From: an uncultured Oscillospiraceae bacterium
GTDB lineage: Bacteria > Bacillota > Clostridia > Oscillospirales > Acutalibacteraceae
NCBI GenBank assembly: GCA_900547305.1
Contig: URGH01000083.1
Coordinates: 1 to 9,376 of the forward strand
Direction of reading: 5' to 3'
DNA: 9,376 nt
The translations under genes were made by a program, and so were the position numbers. The notes under the pieces were generated by a model. The model ran no database searches, had not been told where the DNA came from, and saw nothing but the letters and a program-made list of their open reading frames with translations. Positions 1-3,750 of the stretch are shown in pieces. Within the stretch, counting starts at the first letter, position 1. Each line of letters begins with the position of its first letter.

Positions 1-134
1 ATTGCAGCGTAAATATGTCAAAGTACATTGCATTGCTTGTTGAAACCCTCAATTACGATAATTCCATAAGCAGCCTGTTAGACCCCGTAGACCGTATTAA
101 GAAAATTGTTGCAAAGTACGGTCAGGATAAATAA
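1..134 (+). CDS. 3' end of an unrecognised protein gene (5' end outside window)
   Basis: An open frame enters from the left edge (codons in phase with position 3) and runs 43 codons to a TAA at 132-134. The visible tail contains YIALLVETLNYDN and ends in KKIVAKYGQDK. It is a soluble-looking, helix-prone C-terminus with alternating hydrophobic and charged residues and no membrane segment. An ATG at 15 is in frame but has no ribosome-binding site before it, so this is more likely the end of a longer gene than a 39-residue protein. A strong hairpin terminator follows 16 nt after the stop, which supports a real plus-strand gene ending here. It converges with the minus-strand genes of the rest of the window. 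I do not recognise the family. Confidence 0.6.
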   Translation, partial: CSVNMSKYIALLVETLNYDNSISSLLDPVDRIKKIVAKYGQDK

Positions 135-150
135 ATCGGTATAACCGCAG

Positions 151-195
151 CCCCGCCCAAATGCTTTAAGCACTTGGGCGGGGGTTAATTTTATT
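151..195 (+). terminator. Rho-independent terminator of the left-edge gene
   Basis: The arms CCCCGCCCAA (151-160) and TTGGGCGGGG (174-183) pair perfectly over 10 bp. A further TGC/GCA pairing lies inside an A-C mismatch, and the loop is TTTAA. The T-rich run TTAATTTTATT follows directly. It sits 16 nt after the stop codon of the plus-strand gene. The minus-strand side has no comparable U-run next to the stem, so it mainly acts on the plus strand. Confidence 0.88.
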
Positions 196-225
196 AGAGA
201 ACCGCCGCTTACCTGACCGTAAAAA

Positions 226-312
226 TTATTTTTTCGCTTTTTTCAATGTTATTTCTTCCGTATCGCAGTTCCAAAGTTCATTTTGCGAGGTTATATTCTT
301 ATTCTTTTTCAT
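226..312 (-). CDS. 28-residue ORF behind a partial immunity-cassette leader (possible remnant)
   Basis: ATG (312) opens 28 codons to TAA (226-228). The product is lysine-rich and hydrophilic: it starts MKKNKNITSQ, contains NELWNCDTEE and ends LKKAKK. It has no signal peptide or membrane segment. The start is credible because the 17 nt before it, including the AAGGGG ribosome-binding site, match the leader of the lipoprotein gene starting at 3274. Those leaders normally drive a lipoprotein signal peptide, which is absent here. It could be a genuine tiny protein or the stump left when a cassette was lost. It lies downstream of the likely operon terminator at 596-617, so its expression is uncertain. 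Function unknown. Confidence 0.35.
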   Translation of the reverse strand: MKKNKNITSQNELWNCDTEEITLKKAKK

Positions 313-350
313 TTTCAACATCCCCTTAAAACCCGTTTAGTGAATATACC
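310..350 (-). repeat. Partial copy (D) of the cassette leader
   Basis: Read on the minus strand this carries CTAAACGGGTTTTAAGGGG, the ATGTTGAAA spacer and an ATG, the same order as the leaders ending at 1538, 2052 and 3275. The long hairpin of the other copies is not conserved: the matching part reads GCAGCATGGGCTGC, a smaller stem-loop just upstream. It marks where another cassette once joined the array, or still does as the 28-codon ORF. Confidence 0.75.
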
Positions 351-366
351 GCAGCCCATGCTGCGA

Positions 367-437
367 GGAAAATGTCGCGCAATGGCAAAACCGCAGGTTT
401 TGACTGAGGGATTGTTACAAACCAAAAATACCCCTCT
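367..437. repeat. Dispersed intergenic repeat, left copy (55-bp exact match to window end)
   Basis: GGAAAATGTCGCGCA (367-381) occurs again at 9211-9225 and 9276-9290. Positions 383-437 are identical to 9322-9376, 55 bp, and the match is cut only by the window edge on the right. The block includes the mini-hairpin AAAACC-GCA-GGTTTT (387-401). TGACTGAGGG (401-410) is answered by its inverse CCCTCAGTCA at 484-493, so the interval 401-493 is bounded by 10-bp inverted repeats like a small non-coding element. I see no transposase. Confidence 0.85.
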
Positions 438-444
438 ATCAAAT

Positions 445-479
445 TAGACATTAGATGTTAGACGGTAGATGTCAGACGA
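445..479. repeat. Degenerate 7-nt tandem repeat, five units
   Basis: Five consecutive 7-mers read TAGACAT, TAGATGT, TAGACGG, TAGATGT and CAGACGA (consensus TAGAYGT). It lies inside the inverted-repeat-bounded interval 401-493. It is too short and too degenerate for a CRISPR array, having no spacers. Confidence 0.7.
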
Positions 480-483
480 ATAC

Positions 484-595
484 CCCTCAGTCAACTTCGT
501 TGACAGCTCCCCTCTATTTGCTTACGCAAAAGAAGGGAGCCTTTGCCTCCCTCTGACGAGGGCGGTGGCACGGCGCAAGCCGTGACGAAAGGAGA
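484..595. repeat. Cluster of short palindromes (REP/MITE-like intergenic element)
   Basis: Four compact stem-loops follow one another. GTCAAC-TTC-GTTGAC lies at 490-504. GCTCCC...GGGAGC (506-540) encloses TTTGC-TTAC-GCAAA. CCCTC-TGAC-GAGGG lies at 549-562, and CACGGC-GCAA-GCCGTG at 569-584. The wording around them (CCTCCCTCTGACGAGGG, GGTGGCACGGC) is familiar to me from intergenic repeats of Oscillospiraceae genomes, a recollection and not a search. No coding potential is evident. Confidence 0.7.
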
Positions 596-617
596 GAAAA
601 AGTCCCCCGGCTTTTTC
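596..617 (-). terminator. Probable terminator of the minus-strand gene string
   Basis: GAAAAAG (596-602) pairs with CTTTTTC (611-617), extended by a G-T wobble and a C-G pair, closing a four-base loop. On the minus strand the descending arm is itself CTTTTTC, supplying the U-run. It lies 37 nt after the stop codon of the last gene (655-657) and is the first terminator-like structure downstream of the Rhs and cassette genes. Confidence 0.6.
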
Positions 618-654
618 AGAGTTGCCAATCACCCGCAATCATAAAGACATACTT

Positions 655-1074
655 TTACACACACGGAAAGAAAAAACCGTATGGCTTCAATAAATTATAA
701 AGCCGTGTTTTTTCATCCTCCGAAATTTCAAAATATTTTCCCTTTTCTTTCAGGTATATTACCGGGCAGGTATCGCGTGCAATGCAGAAAGTATCCGACC
801 CGCCGAACCTGACGGATATCTCTTCACTAAACCCGCAAGACGGCTCCTCCCTAAACAGTTTCTTACCGTTGAAAATCGCTTTCAGCGCTTCCGCGTCCAC
901 GTCAGACAAATCGTGCATGACATTTGCTCCGTCATATGTAAAATATGCCTTTGCTCCTTTATCCAACTGTATATCAACCTTGCCGTTTTGAAAATAAAAT
1001 ATGCCCGAAGCCGCCACAGCCGCCGCAATCAACGCCGCACCCGACAAAAACAGTCCTTTTTTCGTTCTAATCAA
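655..1074 (-). CDS. Membrane-anchored small protein with conserved-looking cysteines, last gene of the string
   Basis: 139 residues. Residues 1-6 are basic (MIRTKK), followed by a hydrophobic helix at about 8-28 (LFLSGAALIAAAVAASGIFYF), with no lipobox. It is therefore probably an N-terminal anchor exposing the rest outside the cell. The exposed part contains YFTYDGANVMHDLSDVD, then cysteines in EEPSCGF, DTFCIARDTC and a terminal GFFFPCV, which could form disulfides. The start is TTG (1074-1072), overlapping the preceding gene's stop by 8 nt. GGGAG abuts the TTG with essentially no spacing, so translation may depend on coupling to the gene upstream. It lacks the hairpin leader seen before other cassettes. 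I do not recognise the family by name. An accessory immunity or envelope role is inferred from context only. Confidence 0.75.
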   Translation of the reverse strand: MIRTKKGLFLSGAALIAAAVAASGIFYFQNGKVDIQLDKGAKAYFTYDGANVMHDLSDVDAEALKAIFNGKKLFREEPSCGFSEEISVRFGGSDTFCIARDTCPVIYLKEKGKYFEISEDEKTRLYNLLKPYGFFFPCV

Positions 1075-1537
1075 CTCCCGTCACAGGCAAAGAACCGCCG
1101 CCACTATTACTGTCGTCCTGCTCTTCCAAATAGCAATCTGTGACTTCCCATTTTTTACCGTAATCTTTGTCTACCCTGACATGGTAACTTGCATCTTTAA
1201 ATTTAAAAGTAAACTCTGCCGTGCCCTTAAAATTCCAAAGGAAAAAGCGCGCCTCTCCCTCTGAATCATAACATATAACATCATCCGGAGCAAATTCAAA
1301 ATCTTCCCCATACATTTCACGAAATTCTTTGTTTGAATACATATATACCAATGCCGTGGTAAGATCGTCATTTCTTCCGTAGCCATATGAAGCAGACTCA
1401 GCTAATTCGGATGTGTGTTTGCGGCTATACATTTCATCATACGGAACTTCATATGATGATATAATAGAATTTTTAGAACAACCGAGTAAACATATCATAA
1501 ATAAAATAACCGCTATAAAGGATATTCGCCTTTTCAC
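1067..1537 (-). CDS. Lipoprotein of the cassette array, candidate immunity protein
   Basis: 156 residues from a GTG start at 1537, with AAGGGG nine bases upstream. An in-frame ATG 20 codons further up would put a hydrophilic extension before the signal peptide and is rejected. The signal peptide runs VKRRISFIAVILFMICLLGC, with lipobox LLG-C20, so the mature protein is lipid-anchored outside the membrane. The rest is acidic and beta-rich at the end (GTAEFTFKFKDASYHVRV, KKWEVTDCYLEE), loosely like NTF2- or Coa1-like modules of Gram-positive lipoproteins, a weak comparison. The tail DDSNSGGGSLPVTG is a flexible linker; LPVTG resembles a sortase site, but nothing membrane-spanning follows. Its leader and signal peptide closely match those of the gene starting at 3274. 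It overlaps the next gene by 8 nt. Confidence 0.82.
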   Translation of the reverse strand: MKRRISFIAVILFMICLLGCSKNSIISSYEVPYDEMYSRKHTSELAESASYGYGRNDDLTTALVYMYSNKEFREMYGEDFEFAPDDVICYDSEGEARFFLWNFKGTAEFTFKFKDASYHVRVDKDYGKKWEVTDCYLEEQDDSNSGGGSLPVTGVD

Positions 1538-1734
1538 TTTCAACATCCCCTTAAAAACCCATTTAGCAAATGTACCGCAGTCTGCGCCGCGGTACATTTG
1601 TTTAATTGAAATTAATCTGTTTTTTCATCTTCCTGACGAATGAAAACCAATTCATCATATTTCCCGCTAAAGAGAGTATCCGATTCCGTGTCAACCTTTA
1701 TTGTGAATTTTGTTTCGGAAAATTTGCAAGTGCC
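1476..1734 (-). repeat. 259-bp direct repeat, copy 1 (cassette junction)
   Basis: This segment aligns without gaps to 3213-3471 at a constant offset of 1737 nt. The core 1538-1640 is identical to 3275-3377 over 103 bp; the flanks have scattered substitutions. On the minus strand it spans the last 41 codons of one lipoprotein gene, its stop, the spacer with hairpin and RBS, and the first 20 or so codons of the next lipoprotein gene. Confidence 0.92.
1567..1600 (-). other. Inter-cassette hairpin A
   Basis: CAAATGTACCGC (1567-1578) and GCGGTACATTTG (1589-1600) form a perfect 12-bp stem with a 10-nt loop. It lies between the stop of the gene ending at 1612 and the GTG start at 1537. No U-run follows at once: CTAAATGGG precedes TTTTT, which then runs into the AAGGGG ribosome-binding site. 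It may be a leaky terminator, an mRNA-processing or stabilising element, or a recombination landmark. Confidence 0.8.
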
Positions 1735-2034
1735 ATTTAAAAAAGTTTCGCCTATATATTCTTTGGATTCTATGCTTTCAAGTTGATAAATTCTTATAGT
1801 ATTACCTATGAATCCAAAATCCAAAAAAACCTCGTTACCGTCTATATATGTCACAGCATTTGATTCCGGAACATCCATTTTTTCCTCTTCATCATATTTC
1901 ATTTTAACAGTGTAGGTTATTTTAGGTTCTTCACATATCCACACACCGTCTCCGTAATCAGGGGGGCGTTTGCCACCGAACGGATTCCAATTACAGCCGC
2001 ATGCACATACAAACATCACGCACAGCATTAACAA
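1612..2034 (-). CDS. Cassette lipoprotein with disrupted start, paralogue of the gene at 3349-3735
   Basis: The open frame gives 140 residues from TTG (2034). A better lipoprotein start is the GTG at 2051, behind the standard leader, but that frame hits TAA at 2030-2028. Against the gene starting at 1537 (GTGAAAAGGCGAATATCC) this copy reads GTGAAAAGGCAATATCT, one base short. Restoring one base would give a normal signal peptide ending in FVCACGC. Either this is a frameshifted pseudogene, or translation restarts at TTG 2034 using AAAAGG 8 nt upstream. The mature part starts CNWNPFGGKRPPDYG, then a beta-rich domain (GVWICEEPKITYTV, EVFLDFGFIGNTIRIY). Its last 36 residues, from GTCKFSETKFTIKV to RQEDEKTD, nearly match the gene next to the Rhs protein. 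It is probably a surface-anchored immunity homologue. Confidence 0.72.
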   Translation of the reverse strand: MLMLCVMFVCACGCNWNPFGGKRPPDYGDGVWICEEPKITYTVKMKYDEEEKMDVPESNAVTYIDGNEVFLDFGFIGNTIRIYQLESIESKEYIGETFLNGTCKFSETKFTIKVDTESDTLFSGKYDELVFIRQEDEKTD

Positions 2035-2048
2035 AGATATTGCCTTTT

Positions 2049-2113
2049 CACTTTCAACATCCCCTTAGAACCCGTTTAGCAAATGTACCGCAGTTTGCGC
2101 CGCGGTACATTTG
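2049..2113 (-). repeat. Cassette leader copy C with inter-cassette hairpin
   Basis: The leader holds the 12-bp stem CAAATGTACCGC/GCGGTACATTTG (2080-2091 and 2102-2113), CTAAACGGG, the AAGGGG ribosome-binding site, the ATGTTGAAA spacer and a GTG. It differs from the copies at 1538-1600 and 3275-3337 by a few substitutions and a one-base deletion in the T-run. It lies just downstream of the beta-propeller gene, so cassettes with unrelated bodies carry the same joint. Confidence 0.85.
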
Positions 2114-2123
2114 TTTAACTAAA

Positions 2124-3026
2124 TTAAAAATTCAACTTTTCCTCATACAAGCCAAAGTCAGACCCTATGTAAATCATCCCATCATAGATAAAAGAAAACG
2201 ATACAATTTCATTTTTGTGTTTCATTGTTACATTTTGAATTTTTTTTCCTTGTAAGTTATAAATTTGAACCTCGTTTTTCAGTGAAATAACGAAGTATTT
2301 ATATGTTTGGTAAAACCACAAGTCAACATAATAAGTCATTGATTTTTGCAATTCGTTCAGTTGATGCAAAGGAAAATGCTCTACTATTTTTTTTGTAGTT
2401 TCATTATATGACAGCAGATAAAATACATTGTTGATTTTATCAATAAAATAGATAAAATCATTTTGCTTAAAGTACAATTGATGATTGTATAATACCGTTT
2501 CTCCGAAAGTATCGGTTTCGATTATGTTCAATTCATTATTGATAATCTTACACTTTTTTACAAATGTATCACAATCACCCTTTAAGCCCTGCAAAATGAA
2601 GACATTATCATCAACAGATGGCATCAAAGCGTAATAATCAATATCCTTATCTGAAAGTATTTTTTTCGCATTTCTTCTCTCAAAGTCAACACAAAAAACA
2701 TTTCCTTTCCAATCTGCTGTAATCGCTTTTTTGTTGCTAATAAAATAGGGAAAAGCTGCATTTGGATTATTTTTTAGCTTGATTTTTTTTGGTAGATACT
2801 CATTGTTCATAGAAATTTGATATAAAATTCCGCAAGAATCACAGGCAACTATATATTTTTTGTCAGGTGACGGTGCAATATATCTTATGTCACCAAGCCA
2901 AGCTATAATGATAGGCGGTTTAGATAAGTCATTCATATCAAATGAAATTATATTATCATATGTAAAGGCTATCATTTTTTCGTCTTCAATTATATAGCCT
3001 AATAATTCAGTATTATATAATTTCAT
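2124..3026 (-). CDS. Beta-propeller-like (WD40/YWTD-type) protein, probably cytoplasmic
   Basis: 300 residues from ATG 3026, two bases after the TGA (3031-3029) of the short lipoprotein gene, so translation may be coupled. A longer TTG-started version (3107) is possible but poorer. No signal peptide or membrane helix is visible. The sequence is strand-rich, with recurring blade-like units: IRYIAPSPDKKYIVACDS, AAFPYFISNKKAITADWKG, YKYFVISLKNEVQIYNLQG and IVSFSFIYDGMIYIGSD, each with the hydrophobic strand, turn and D/N-G pattern typical of propellers. No catalytic motif is seen, so a protein-binding role is likely. It is strongly AT-rich (12 G/C in the 60 nt at 2401-2460, by hand count), unlike the Rhs core, which suggests separate origin. 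In the cassette array it may be an immunity or accessory protein; I do not recognise a named family. Confidence 0.8.
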   Translation of the reverse strand: MKLYNTELLGYIIEDEKMIAFTYDNIISFDMNDLSKPPIIIAWLGDIRYIAPSPDKKYIVACDSCGILYQISMNNEYLPKKIKLKNNPNAAFPYFISNKKAITADWKGNVFCVDFERRNAKKILSDKDIDYYALMPSVDDNVFILQGLKGDCDTFVKKCKIINNELNIIETDTFGETVLYNHQLYFKQNDFIYFIDKINNVFYLLSYNETTKKIVEHFPLHQLNELQKSMTYYVDLWFYQTYKYFVISLKNEVQIYNLQGKKIQNVTMKHKNEIVSFSFIYDGMIYIGSDFGLYEEKLNF

Positions 3027-3028
3027 AC

Positions 3029-3274
3029 TCACAAACCTAAACCTGCAACCAATAAAATACTTTTTATTGAATTGAGTGCTGAAATAACATATGCCCGCCG
3101 AACCCAATATGTTCGACCCTTTCCATAAGCAGATGTAATTATAACGTTTACAGCTGTATAATAAGCGTTTGTATGCAGACGTCTATGCAAATTATAATTT
3201 ATAGCAACCTTTGAACAACCGAGTAAGCATAGCATAAATAAAATAACCGATATATAAGCTAATGCTTTCCTCAT
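3029..3274 (-). CDS. Short cassette lipoprotein, possibly truncated
   Basis: 81 residues from ATG 3274, with AAGGGG nine bases upstream in leader B. The signal peptide MRKALAYISVILFMLCLLGC has lipobox LLG-C20 and nearly matches the gene starting at 1537. After the cysteine the sequence (SKVAINYNLHRRLHTNAYY, then TSAYGKGRTYWVRRAY) is basic with no recognisable domain, ending in a hydrophobic stretch (SILLVAGLGL). Other cassette lipoproteins are 128-156 residues with acidic, strand-rich bodies. The shortness and odd composition suggest a conserved leader and signal peptide fused to foreign sequence, or a truncated cassette. An alternative is that a frameshift has separated this signal peptide from the propeller frame, which stays open back to a TAG about 65 codons before ATG 3026. 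Function not assignable. Confidence 0.6.
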   Translation of the reverse strand: MRKALAYISVILFMLCLLGCSKVAINYNLHRRLHTNAYYTAVNVIITSAYGKGRTYWVRRAYVISALNSIKSILLVAGLGL

Positions 3275-3471
3275 TTTCAACATCCCCTTAAAAACCCATT
3301 TAGCAAATGTACCGCAGTCTGCGCCGCGGTACATTTGTTTAATTGAAATTAATCTGTTTTTTCATCTTCCTGACGAACGAAAACCAATTCATCATACTTT
3401 CCGTTAAAGAGAGTATCCGATTCCGTGTCAACTTTTATTGTGAACTTGGTTTTGGAATATTTGCATGTGCC
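3213..3471 (-). repeat. 259-bp direct repeat, copy 2 (cassette junction)
   Basis: Partner of 1476-1734 at a 1737-nt offset with no gaps and a 103-bp identical core (3275-3377). It includes the last 41 codons of the gene next to the Rhs gene, the hairpin/RBS leader B, and the signal-peptide codons of the gene starting at 3274. Confidence 0.92.
3304..3337 (-). other. Inter-cassette hairpin B
   Basis: The same 12-bp perfect stem (3304-3315 with 3326-3337) and 10-nt loop as at 1567-1600, located between the candidate immunity gene and the next lipoprotein gene. As a partial terminator it would let the first immunity gene be made at a higher level than later cassettes; that is speculative. Confidence 0.8.
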
Positions 3472-3735
3472 GGTAAATAACAGTTTAGTGTCAGTGACTT
3501 CATCACCGTTTTTTAGATATTCCCAAGCCTCTACCGAGTTTGCGCTGAATGTTAAATCAAAAATAAACTCATTGTCATCAGTTGAGAGCTTTGCACCGTC
3601 GCTTGCATTATACATTATGTGTGGATTTTCGCAAACCCATACGGAATTTTCATAATGCCACGGTTGCTTATTAACATAAGGATCACATCCGCACAAAAGT
3701 AAAAAAAACATAAACAAGGTTGCTATTTTTTTCAT
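3349..3735 (-). CDS. Lipoprotein next to the Rhs toxin, candidate cognate immunity protein
   Basis: 128 residues. The start ATG (3735) lies 15 nt after the Rhs stop (3753-3751). AGGGTG overlapping that stop, 12 nt before the ATG, is a weak ribosome-binding site, so coupling is likely. The signal peptide MKKIATLFMFFLLLCGC has its lipid-attachment cysteine at position 17, predicting a protein anchored on the outer face of the membrane. The mature domain begins CDPYVNKQPWHYENSVWVCE and is rich in beta strands (FIFDLTFSANSVEAWEYL). The C-terminal block from GTCKYSKTKFTIKV to RQEDEKTD is shared with the gene at 1612-2034. Position immediately after a variable toxin C-terminus is the classic immunity slot. 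Surface location fits a toxin acting outside or at the envelope. The name of the family is unknown to me. Confidence 0.85.
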   Translation of the reverse strand: MKKIATLFMFFLLLCGCDPYVNKQPWHYENSVWVCENPHIMYNASDGAKLSTDDNEFIFDLTFSANSVEAWEYLKNGDEVTDTKLLFTGTCKYSKTKFTIKVDTESDTLFNGKYDELVFVRQEDEKTD

Positions 3736-3750
3736 TTATGCGTTTGCACC

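Noticed and set aside
445..479. CRISPR array
   Set aside because: Units are 7 nt, degenerate and contiguous with no spacers.
484..600. Structured RNA gene or riboswitch
   Set aside because: Several strong stem-loops exist, but they are simple tandem palindromes with repeat-family wording and no recognisable riboswitch core.
1110..1120. LPVTG-like sortase motif near the C-terminus of the lipoprotein at 1067-1537
   Set aside because: Only two residues follow it, with no hydrophobic segment or basic tail, and the protein already has a lipobox.
1538..1597. N-terminal extension (MYRGADCGTF...) of the lipoprotein genes at 1067 and 3029, starting inside the hairpin
   Set aside because: It would place 20 hydrophilic residues before a clean lipoprotein signal peptide, has no ribosome-binding site, is read from the repeated hairpin spacer, and the equivalent frame in the 2049-2113 copy stops.
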